Virus record (IMG/VR): IMGVR_UViG_3300042291_000846
Span: 1 to 22,334 of that record
Length of the DNA stretch: 22,334 nucleotides
Source of the DNA: a virus
Strand: one strand, 5' to 3'
Part shown: positions 1 to 4,816 of the stretch, one piece after another
How the letters are laid out: every line of letters begins with the position of its first letter
Position numbering within the stretch: the first letter of the stretch is position 1
The notes under the pieces: generated by a model
Seen by the model: the letters and a program-made list of their open reading frames with translations, nothing else
Database searches by the model: none
Told to the model about the DNA's origin: nothing
Position numbers and translations under genes: made by a program

Positions 1-1
1 A

Positions 2-94
2 AATCAGTACTGCACCGACCCAAAAAAGTTAGCGGCAAGAGATGATATTTTTAATTTGTTAGAACCTAAAAAGAAAGGCAGTAAAAAGAAATGA
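2..94 (+). CDS. 3' end of an unidentified phage gene (partial)
   Basis: An open frame enters from the left edge and ends at TGA 92-94. It gives about 30 residues, beginning NQYCTDPKKLAARDDIF and ending in a lysine-rich tail (KKKGSKKK). The stop overlaps the next start codon in an ATGA junction, as in translationally coupled phage genes. The fragment is too short to assign. A basic C-terminal tail and position upstream of packaging genes would fit a structural or packaging protein, but this is only a guess. Confidence 0.6.
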   Translation, partial: NQYCTDPKKLAARDDIFNLLEPKKKGSKKK

Positions 95-309
95 CAGAAG
101 AAATGAAAAAAGACCCGCTGGACGACGAGATCATTAACTTCTCGTTCACCGTGGCGCAGGTAAACGGGCTGCTACAAATTTTAGCCAATACGCCCTACGT
201 AGTATCCGCGGGCTTGATTGGCTTGATTAACATGCAGGGAGAGCCGCAGTTTAGGGCCGCGATAGAACGAGCAGGAAAGGCCAAAGATGAACCTGAAACA
301 GCTTCTTAA
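91..309 (+). CDS. Small phage protein, 72 aa, function unknown
   Basis: The 72-residue protein starts at an ATG that overlaps the upstream stop (ATGA). The N-terminus is acidic. The centre, about residues 18-52, alternates hydrophobic and polar residues (FTVAQVNGLLQILANTPYVV and onward to MQGEPQF). This resembles a class of short phage proteins with an F-T-x-x-x-x-N-x-x-L start and a closing Q-x-x-P-Q-like motif that I recall from marine phages; no function is known to me. The 3' end overlaps the next gene by 23 bases in another frame, so the two are probably expressed together. No cysteines, signal peptide or membrane segment are visible. Confidence 0.65.
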   Translation: MTEEMKKDPLDDEIINFSFTVAQVNGLLQILANTPYVVSAGLIGLINMQGEPQFRAAIERAGKAKDEPETAS

Positions 310-484
310 ACACGCCGGCGTCAGCAACGACATCGCCAAAGAGGTCGAACGGAAGTCCAAAAAGACTACCGAGCAGATGGAGCAAGAGCACCAAGAAAAG
401 GCGCTGGCGCTCACCAAGATGATGCTAAACGACGCCCTGCGCTACCGTAAGGAGCACGGCCAAGACAAGCCTGACGAAAAATAG
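287..484 (+). CDS. Small charged helical protein, 65 aa, function unknown
   Basis: The 65-residue protein begins inside the end of the preceding gene, with a purine-rich GGAAAGG stretch just upstream of its ATG. It is very rich in Lys, Glu and Gln and is predicted by eye to be almost entirely helical (MNLKQLLKHAGVSNDIAKEV, then a charged helix to the end). I do not recognise a family. Transcription probably comes from further left, because the first visible promoter-like element lies after this gene, at 504. A T-run follows the stop codon but I see no convincing terminator hairpin with it. Confidence 0.6.
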   Translation: MNLKQLLKHAGVSNDIAKEVERKSKKTTEQMEQEHQEKALALTKMMLNDALRYRKEHGQDKPDEK

Positions 485-503
485 GGCGGTTTTTTGGTAA
501 AAG

Positions 504-514
504 ACGTATTAGTA
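504..514 (+). promoter_or_regulatory. Conserved promoter-like motif, copy 1 (ACGTATTAGTA)
   Basis: This copy differs from the other plus-strand copies only in its first base (A for G). It is followed by GATATAGGACA, whose TATAGGA part resembles the melting and start region of single-subunit phage RNA polymerase promoters. It lies between genes and points towards the 85-aa gene at 645 and the small-protein and terminase cassette. The promoter role is inferred from recurrence and placement. Confidence 0.6.
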
Positions 515-520
515 GATATA

Positions 521-620
521 GGACACGCCGGGAGGCGCTCCTTGCAGGTGGCTTAAAACGCCACTTCGCTTTGGCTGCCTAAGTACACGGCGCTGACAGC
601 CCGGAAAGACGGGCACCTTT
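521..620 (+). ncRNA. Structured leader downstream of promoter-like motif 1
   Basis: The 130 bases between the motif and the 85-aa gene contain several possible hairpins and no good ORF. One is CGCC-GGGA-GGCG at about 526-537. A second has a 7-bp stem 546-552/560-566 with loop TTAAAAC. A third is GCCCG/CGGGC at 599-603/610-614 with loop GAAAGA. A Shine-Dalgarno sequence AGGAG follows at 634-638. It could be a 5' UTR regulator, a stabilising leader or an independent small RNA. Folding was judged by eye. Confidence 0.4.
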
Positions 621-644
621 ACACACAACACACAGGAGATTTAC

Positions 645-902
645 ATGAACCCATTTGAACTACGCTTTTCCGTATTTAACACAGCCAAAGACTTCTTAGA
701 GCAACAGTACAAGGCTAACCTAGCCGCGTTTGAGGCACTGGACAAGGCAACTAAAGAGGCGGCCGAACTGGCGCCTAAGTTCCCGACAATGGAAGAAGTC
801 ATTGAAAAAGCAGTAGAAATTAACAAGTTTGTTAGCGACGCCAACGAGCGTGAGCTGACTAAGATCGTCAAACGTGCCAACGGCATTGGCATCGTATTTT
901 AA
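645..902 (+). CDS. Conserved-type phage protein, 85 aa, function unknown
   Basis: The 85-residue protein is preceded by the strong ribosome binding site AGGAG (634-638), which fixes this ATG. It opens MNPFELRFSVFNTAKDFLEQ, a start I recall from small hypothetical proteins of aquatic tailed phages. The rest is helical and charged, with a Pro-containing hinge near residues 63-68 of the middle region and a short hydrophobic end (GIGIVF). No enzymatic motif is visible. It is the first gene after promoter-like motif 1 and stands alone between two structured non-coding stretches, so it may be controlled separately from the downstream cassette. Confidence 0.75.
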   Translation: MNPFELRFSVFNTAKDFLEQQYKANLAAFEALDKATKEAAELAPKFPTMEEVIEKAVEINKFVSDANERELTKIVKRANGIGIVF

Positions 903-909
903 GTCTCAA

Positions 910-979
910 TGAGTAGGAGTTGCGGAGGCACCGTAACTTAATAAGAGGTAACCCAAAAAAGTATTCCCTGTCCTACTCA
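910..979 (+). promoter_or_regulatory. Folded intergenic element (9-bp outer stem, 7-8-bp inner hairpin)
   Basis: The 95-base gap between the 85-aa and 50-aa genes contains a perfect 9-bp inverted repeat, TGAGTAGGA (910-918) against TCCTACTCA (971-979). Directly inside it lies a second hairpin, AGTTGCGG (918-925) against CCGTAACT (931-938), with one G-U pair and loop AGGCA. The inner and outer stems share base 918, so they could stack. A Shine-Dalgarno sequence AAGGAA follows at 987-992. No T-run follows the outer stem, so it is not a standard terminator. A translational control element, an RNase processing site or a protein-binding RNA are possible. Confidence 0.5.
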
Positions 980-997
980 CCCATATAAGGAAATCCC

Positions 998-1150
998 ATG
1001 GCAGCTAAACCCGGCTTGTACGCCAATATTCAAAAAAAGAGAGAACGTATCGCTGCGGGCTCAGGCGAAAAAATGCGAAAGCCCGGCACCAAGGGCGCTC
1101 CAAAGGCAAGTAACTTTAAAGAGGCAGCAAAGACTGCGAAGACAAAATGA
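998..1150 (+). CDS. Tiny basic protein, 50 aa (KPGLYANI type)
   Basis: The 50-residue ORF runs from ATG 998 to TGA 1148-1150, with AAGGAA 6-11 bases upstream. The protein begins MAAKPGLYANIQKKRERIAA and continues with a G-S-G-E-K-M-R-K-P-G-T-K-G-A-P core and an Ala/Lys-rich tail. This pattern is familiar from small conserved proteins of phages and Proteobacteria with no known function. The charge is strongly positive, about one third Lys and Arg, which fits nucleic acid binding, but no fold is known to me. The stop overlaps the next start (ATGA), making it the first gene of a coupled cassette leading to the terminase gene. Confidence 0.75.
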   Translation: MAAKPGLYANIQKKRERIAAGSGEKMRKPGTKGAPKASNFKEAAKTAKTK

Positions 1151-1233
1151 ACGAACTAGACCCACCATTAGAAAATCTAACAGCGCCATCAAACGAGGCT
1201 CCCCCTGAACCAAAACCAGAGGAGCAGGAATGA
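1147..1233 (+). CDS. Very small acidic, proline-rich peptide, 28 aa
   Basis: A 28-codon frame (MNELDPPLENLTAPSNEAPP, then EPKPEEQE) begins at the ATGA junction with the 50-aa gene and ends at the ATGA junction with the 113-aa gene. Its support is positional: without it there would be an 80-base gap in an otherwise gapless cassette, and both ends are coupled stop-start overlaps. The peptide is rich in Pro and Glu, so it is likely disordered and acidic, in contrast to its basic neighbours. It could be a translated linker that carries ribosomes to the next gene. Confidence 0.5.
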   Translation: MNELDPPLENLTAPSNEAPPEPKPEEQE

Positions 1234-1571
1234 AAGACTTTAAAAAAATGCCTAAAATGGCTGACGGCGGTAGTGTTGACGCAGAAGTTAGCGAAACTAA
1301 AAAGTACGTAAAGCCAGGTAAACCGGATCTTAGCGGCGATTCTAGGGGACTTTTAAGCAGATTAAAAGAGTCCAAGGAAAAACCACAAAAACCATTAGGG
1401 CCTGTTGATATGACAGGTTCTATGGGAAACATCGGCGGAAAACCAGAAACAGGCAATTATAGAAGGCCACCATCAGCTCGCGGCAGCAGCAGCAGCATGG
1501 GCGGCGGAGATATGAGCGGCATGAAGGGCCTAGACAAGCCATACAAACGCGGCGGTAAGGTAAAGAAGTAA
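1230..1571 (+). CDS. Low-complexity basic protein with GG motifs, 113 aa
   Basis: The 113-residue protein is probably disordered. Near the start (residues 9-16) it has KMADGGSV and it ends in YKRGGKVKK. Between these lie Lys-, Gly-, Ser- and Pro-rich stretches, including a short serine run and Met-Gly repeats (residues 83-101). The A-x-G-G-x-V type motif recurs in the large virion proteins of the minus strand (see findings). The ATG overlaps the previous stop, with GGAGCAGG a few bases upstream. The last base of its stop is the first base of the next start (TAATG). Function unknown; a small virion-associated or scaffold-like role is possible but unproven. Confidence 0.65.
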   Translation: MKDFKKMPKMADGGSVDAEVSETKKYVKPGKPDLSGDSRGLLSRLKESKEKPQKPLGPVDMTGSMGNIGGKPETGNYRRPPSARGSSSSMGGGDMSGMKGLDKPYKRGGKVKK

Positions 1572-1837
1572 TGGCAACTAAAAAGAATGCTCCCTCGCTT
1601 GCGATTGGTCGTGGTGAAAAGCTGCCTGCGTCTAAGGGCGCTGGGCTTACCGCCAAAGGTCGTGCTAAATATAATGCGGCTACTGGCTCGAATCTAAAGG
1701 CTCCGCAGCCCGAAGGCGGCGCCCGTAAAGACTCGTTCTGCGCCCGTATGTCTGGTGTAAAAGGCCCGATGAAGGACGAGAACGGCAAACCAACACGTAA
1801 AGCCGCGGCTTTGAAAAGGTGGAAATGTGGTAGTTAA
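1571..1837 (+). CDS. DUF6321-like small basic protein, 88 aa
   Basis: The 88-residue protein contains KLPASKGAGLTAKGRAKYNA (residues 17-36), then the G-S-N-L-K-A-P-Q-P-E-G-G block, DSFCARMSGVKGPM and a closing KRWKC. I associate this pattern with DUF6321, a family of unknown function found in phages and bacteria; the family name is from memory. It is strongly basic, with two conserved-looking cysteines (C57 and C86) that could bind a metal or form a pair. It overlaps its neighbours on both sides (1 base upstream, 11 bases downstream), so it is made together with the terminase small subunit-like protein. Confidence 0.75.
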   Translation: MATKKNAPSLAIGRGEKLPASKGAGLTAKGRAKYNAATGSNLKAPQPEGGARKDSFCARMSGVKGPMKDENGKPTRKAAALKRWKCGS

Positions 1838-2213
1838 AAGAGCAGAATCTAAATTCAAGCCCGAGATGTGCGAGCGCATGATCGAGATGGGCAAGCAAGG
1901 CGCCTCACAGAAGATGATCTGGAGCGAGCTTGGCATCAGCAAGAACAACGCCGAGTCGCTAAAGAAAAGCAACCCAGAGTTTGCCGAGGCACTAGACATG
2001 GCACTGGTACACGCTCAGGCGTACTGGGAGCGTGAGCTACTGGCCAACATTGAAAACAAGGGCTACAACTCCCGCCTAGCCGAGATAGCGCTCCGTGGCC
2101 AGTTCCAGTCAGACTACCGCGAGACCCGTGACACCAAGGTAGATCTAAAGGCGGAAGTTAAAATAGACTTTAACAAAGAGGTACAAGATTTAATTAAGGC
2201 GTTAAAAGCATAA
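1827..2213 (+). CDS. Terminase small subunit-like DNA-binding protein
   Basis: The 128-residue protein has the layout of phage terminase small subunits. A KFKPEMCERMIEMGKQGASQ start leads into a helix-turn-helix (about residues 24-50: GASQKMIWSELGISKNNAES), followed by an EALDMALVHAQAYWERELL helix, an R-L-A-E-I-A-L-R-G-Q-F segment and a lysine-rich C-terminus. Such proteins recognise viral DNA and regulate the large terminase at the start of packaging. The start is GTG at 1827, supported by AAAAGGTGG just upstream and by coupling with the DUF6321-like gene. A different DNA-binding regulator with the same N-terminal fold remains possible because no large terminase is visible in the window. Confidence 0.7.
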   Translation: MVVKRAESKFKPEMCERMIEMGKQGASQKMIWSELGISKNNAESLKKSNPEFAEALDMALVHAQAYWERELLANIENKGYNSRLAEIALRGQFQSDYRETRDTKVDLKAEVKIDFNKEVQDLIKALKA

Positions 2214-2235
2214 TCCGCCCCATTAAAAAATAAAT

Positions 2236-2263
2236 AAAAAAGGACTCTTCGGGGTCCTTTTTT
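2236..2263 (+). terminator. Rho-independent terminator after the packaging cassette
   Basis: Stem GGACTC (2242-2247) pairs with GGGTCC (2252-2257, one G-U) around a TTCG tetraloop. It is flanked by an A-run (2236-2241) and a T-run (2258-2263) that extend the stem. The T-run ends exactly where promoter-like motif 2 begins. The A/T flanks make it potentially active in both directions. Confidence 0.85.
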
Positions 2264-2274
2264 GCGTATTAGTA
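2264..2274 (+). promoter_or_regulatory. Conserved promoter-like motif, copy 2 (GCGTATTAGTA)
   Basis: An exact copy of the 11-bp motif, abutting the terminator T-run and followed by AGTATACGA. It ends 31 bases before the ATG of the DUF2800 gene, so it probably drives 2306-4093. Confidence 0.7.
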
Positions 2275-2305
2275 AGTATACGATTAACCTGAATAAGAGA
2301 ATACC

Positions 2306-3439
2306 ATGACCGCACACGCACTCCTCAGTGCCTCCGGGTCAAAGCGATGGCTGTCCTGTACGCCATCCGCCAGACTAGAGGCCACACTACCAGAACAAAA
2401 ACGCTCTGCCAATGGCTTCGACTTCTCGCAAGAAGGCACCATGGCGCATTCATTGGGCGAAATCAAACTTAGACAATACTACGGACAAATTGGAATTGAG
2501 GAATATCAACGTGAATACGAAATCATTAAAAACACACCCTACTACAACGACGATTTTGAGGCTAACGTCGATAATTACGTACTATACGTCCGCTCTCAAA
2601 TTGGTGAAGGAGACAATCCCCTCTTTGAGCAGCGTGTGGACTTCAGTGACTGGGTGCCTGACGGCTTTGGTACAGCCGATGTGGTTATACTTTCTAAGCA
2701 CGCCATTCGCGTCGTCGACCTCAAGTTTGGAAAGGGTGTGCCAGTCAGCGCACTCGACAACACGCAGCTACGACTTTACGCTCTCGGAGCATGGTCAAAG
2801 TTTAAAGAAGAATATCCAGATATTAAAGAAGTTTCCTACACGATCCACCAGCCTCGCTTGGACAGCATATCAACTGACGGGACTACCATTGCTAAGCTGG
2901 TCGACTGGGCAAACTACTTCGTCAAACCAAAAGCAAAAAAGGCGTGGTCAGGATCGGGCGAGTTCCTCCCGGGAGAGTGGTGCCAGTTCTGCCGCGCCAA
3001 AGCGCAATGCCGTGCGCGCTCGGACTTCAACACTGAACTAGCAAGGCTAGAGTTTAAAGACCCGCCGCTACTGGACGACAATGAAGTTAGTCTGGTACTT
3101 ACCAAGGCGCAGAACTTACGCACTTGGGTAAACGACGTAGAAGAGTTTGCGCTAAGCCGGGCAGTAGAACAAAACGTCATACCTCCGGGCTACACGCTGT
3201 CAACGTCAGTGACCCACCGTAAGATCAGCGACTCAGCGTTAGCCGCCACAGTGCTAGTAGAAAAGGGCATGGACCCAGTAGTCATTTGGGAGCAGCCAAA
3301 GCTCAAGTCTATTGCGGCGCTGGAAAAGCTAGGACCAAAGGGGCAGGTCACTGCGTGGCTGGGAGATCTTGTGCAAAGGCCTGAGGGCTTACCCAAGCTA
3401 GTCAAGGCCAAGGAAGACGCAAAGGAGGACTTCGCATGA
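2306..3439 (+). CDS. DUF2800 protein, PD-(D/E)XK nuclease-like, with four-cysteine cluster
   Basis: The 377-residue protein matches DUF2800, a family regularly found in phage replication modules and related to Cas4/RecB-type nucleases. Visible signatures are SASGSKRWLSC near the start, E-G-T-x-A-H (residues 43-48) with E52, then GTADVVI (D125) and VVDLKFGKGV (D138, K140). The last two supply the D...D-x-K active site, followed by QLRLYALGAW (Q154 onward). Cysteines C18, C226, C229 and C235 reproduce the one-plus-three spacing of the iron-sulphur cluster in AddB and Cas4 nucleases. A role in processing replication or recombination DNA ends is inferred. It is the first gene after promoter-like motif 2. 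Its 3' end overlaps the next gene (ATGA). Confidence 0.85.
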   Translation: MTAHALLSASGSKRWLSCTPSARLEATLPEQKRSANGFDFSQEGTMAHSLGEIKLRQYYGQIGIEEYQREYEIIKNTPYYNDDFEANVDNYVLYVRSQIGEGDNPLFEQRVDFSDWVPDGFGTADVVILSKHAIRVVDLKFGKGVPVSALDNTQLRLYALGAWSKFKEEYPDIKEVSYTIHQPRLDSISTDGTTIAKLVDWANYFVKPKAKKAWSGSGEFLPGEWCQFCRAKAQCRARSDFNTELARLEFKDPPLLDDNEVSLVLTKAQNLRTWVNDVEEFALSRAVEQNVIPPGYTLSTSVTHRKISDSALAATVLVEKGMDPVVIWEQPKLKSIAALEKLGPKGQVTAWLGDLVQRPEGLPKLVKAKEDAKEDFA

Positions 3440-3687
3440 CCAGAGATGAGATTGCAGAGAACTACCCTGAGCTTTTAGTGTTAGACCCTGAATACTTTGA
3501 CGAGGCCATACTGGGGGTCGCAAGCCGCATTAACACCGTCGCGGTCTGCTACAGTGAGTCTAAGATCATCGAGATACTGATGAGAGAAGACGGCATGGAC
3601 TACGACGAGGCTTTTGAGTACTATCAGTTCAACATTATTGGTGCGTGGATGGGCGAGCACACACCAGTCTATTTGGAGACACTATGA
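3436..3687 (+). CDS. Small acidic protein, 83 aa, function unknown
   Basis: The 83-residue protein follows the DUF2800 gene with an ATGA overlap and has a near-ideal ribosome binding site, AAAGGAGG (3421-3428). It is acidic and helical (TRDEIAENYPELLVLDPEYF, later REDGMDYDEAFEYYQFN), with many Tyr and Asp residues. No known domain is recognisable. Small acidic phage proteins are often inhibitors or DNA mimics, but nothing here shows it. Its stop overlaps the start of the next gene. Confidence 0.65.
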   Translation: MTRDEIAENYPELLVLDPEYFDEAILGVASRINTVAVCYSESKIIEILMREDGMDYDEAFEYYQFNIIGAWMGEHTPVYLETL

Positions 3688-3827
3688 GCACGTGGTTAAT
3701 AGCAGGAATGGGTGTGGTGTACTTTATCGTAGCCTGCGATCAGTTTTACAAGGGAGGCGTCGGTACGGGCATCATGTTTTTAGGTTACGCCATGGGCAAC
3801 GTCGGGTTGGTTATGGTGGCTAAGTAG
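3684..3827 (+). CDS. Small membrane protein with two predicted helices, 47 aa
   Basis: The ATG at 3684 overlaps the preceding stop (ATGA). It is preferred to an in-frame ATG at 3645 because it matches the coupling pattern of the operon and gives a compact protein. Residues 4-18 (WLIAGMGVVYFIVAC) and about 26-46 (a Gly-rich hydrophobic stretch, MFLGYAMGNVGLVMVA) would form two transmembrane helices around a short loop, DQFYKGG. Similar short proteins occur in other aquatic phages; I know no assigned function. It sits among replication genes, not with lysis genes, so a membrane anchor for replication or a superinfection or defence-related role is as plausible as a holin. Confidence 0.65.
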   Translation: MSTWLIAGMGVVYFIVACDQFYKGGVGTGIMFLGYAMGNVGLVMVAK

Positions 3828-3835
3828 GAGTCACT

Positions 3836-4093
3836 ATGGTGGTAGAGTGCTATGGTTCGGAGTTTGAAGTGCCGGATTTATTAGTCGATAAGTTTTTCAA
3901 AGATTTTGAAACTCTGCCGGGAAGTGGGTACCGTGAAGGTGTCTACCAAATACGAGATTCAATTAGTGAAATTTTAGACATAGTAGTAGAAGACCCAGAG
4001 ATCCTGCACGAGCCTGAGTATCTTACAGACTTCATCAGGGCTCTGGCAATGCGGCAGGCGATGGAAAAACTAGGGATTTTGTTAGACTCATAA
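3836..4093 (+). CDS. Small acidic protein, 85 aa, function unknown
   Basis: The 85-residue protein has the ribosome binding site AGGAG directly upstream (3826-3830), nine bases after the stop of the membrane protein gene. It begins MVVECYGSEFEVPDLLVDKF and is rich in Asp, Glu, Ile and Leu, with amphipathic helices to the end (ALAMRQAMEKLGILLDS). I recognise no domain. It is the last gene before promoter-like motif 3, so it closes the DUF2800 operon. The following 114 bases to the next gene hold only that motif, a weak small hairpin near 4100-4110 and the leader. Confidence 0.6.
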   Translation: MVVECYGSEFEVPDLLVDKFFKDFETLPGSGYREGVYQIRDSISEILDIVVEDPEILHEPEYLTDFIRALAMRQAMEKLGILLDS

Positions 4094-4129
4094 CCTATCT
4101 CACATCGTGAAATAACAAGTTGTAGATTT

Positions 4130-4140
4130 GCGTATTAGTA
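4130..4140 (+). promoter_or_regulatory. Conserved promoter-like motif, copy 3 (GCGTATTAGTA)
   Basis: An exact copy of the 11-bp motif, 36 bases after the stop of the 85-aa gene and 67 bases before the ATG of the DUF2815 gene. It is followed by ACAACAGTAA, which fits the A/T-rich downstream part less well than copies 1 and 2. No terminator with a T-run precedes it. Confidence 0.65.
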
Positions 4141-4207
4141 ACAACAGTAAAAGGTTAGACGTGCTGGCACCTATTGAAGTCCAGTACTTAAGTTAATAAG
4201 GCATATC

Positions 4208-4726
4208 ATGACACAAGCAACTAAAGTAAAAATCGTTACCGGTAAAGTTCGTTTTTCTTACGCTAACGTATTCTCACCAAAGGCATCAATCGAGGGCGGC
4301 ACACCAAAGTACTCCGTGTCCATCATCATCCCTAAGTCCGACAAGGAAACCATCGCCAAGATAACCAAGGCGTACGAAGACACCAAGGCAGGCGCAGCAG
4401 CCTACTTCGGTGGCGCAGTACCTAAAGGTCTTAAAGGTGGCTTGCGTGACGGCGACGAAGAGAAAGACGACCCAGCATACGCAGGCTCATTCTTTATCAA
4501 CGCCAACTCAGCACAGAAGCCCGGCGTAGTAGACCAAGACCTCAATCCTATTATGGACATGAACGAGTTCTACAGCGGCTGCTACGGCCGTGCATCAATC
4601 ACCTTCTATCCATACAACGCACAAGGTTCTAAGGGCATCGCCTGTGGTTTGAACAACGTACAGAAGTTGGAAGACGGCGAGAAGTTGGGCGGCGCAACAT
4701 CCGCAGCAGCAGACTTCGCAATCTAA
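4208..4726 (+). CDS. DUF2815 single-stranded DNA-binding-like protein
   Basis: The 172-residue protein fits DUF2815 in length and sequence. It shows VKIVTGKVRFSYANVFSPKA near the start, a Y-S-V-S-I-I-I-P-K-S-D strand, then a helix, AYAGSFFINANSAQKPGVVD in the middle, YSGCYGRASITFYPYNA and a GIACGLNNVQKLEDGE end. Members of this family have an OB fold and have been linked to single-stranded DNA binding in phages (Enc34-type). The acidic, Ala-rich C-terminus ending in ADFAI resembles the acidic tip of SSB proteins. It has its own promoter-like motif and its own terminator, so it appears to be a single-gene transcription unit, as might be expected for a protein needed in large amounts. Confidence 0.85.
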   Translation: MTQATKVKIVTGKVRFSYANVFSPKASIEGGTPKYSVSIIIPKSDKETIAKITKAYEDTKAGAAAYFGGAVPKGLKGGLRDGDEEKDDPAYAGSFFINANSAQKPGVVDQDLNPIMDMNEFYSGCYGRASITFYPYNAQGSKGIACGLNNVQKLEDGEKLGGATSAAADFAI

Positions 4727-4748
4727 TAGTAGTACCCAGTAGTGGGCG

Positions 4749-4778
4749 GCCCGGCGTAGAAACTGCGCCGGGCTTTTT
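4749..4778 (+). terminator. Rho-independent terminator after the DUF2815 gene
   Basis: GCCCGGCG (4749-4756) pairs perfectly with CGCCGGGC (4766-4773) around a nine-base loop, followed by TTTTT. It lies 22 bases after the stop of the DUF2815 gene. Unlike the other two terminators it has no TTCG loop and no promoter motif behind it, so the reductase gene downstream may depend on read-through or on a promoter I cannot see. Confidence 0.85.
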
Positions 4779-4816
4779 GCCCTTTAACATAACCATATAA
4801 CCGTAGAGAAAAATAA

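Noticed and set aside
2412-3041. A 209-aa second frame within the DUF2800 gene
   Set aside because: The DUF2800 frame carries the active-site and cysteine motifs; the other frame has no recognisable domain.
3645-3683. Upstream ATG 3645 as start of the 47-aa membrane protein
   Set aside because: The ATGA overlap at 3684 fits the coupled pattern of this operon and avoids a 40-base overlap with the preceding gene.
4727-4816. Cobalamin riboswitch before the B12-dependent reductase
   Set aside because: The gap is too short and contains only the terminator hairpin and an A-rich leader.
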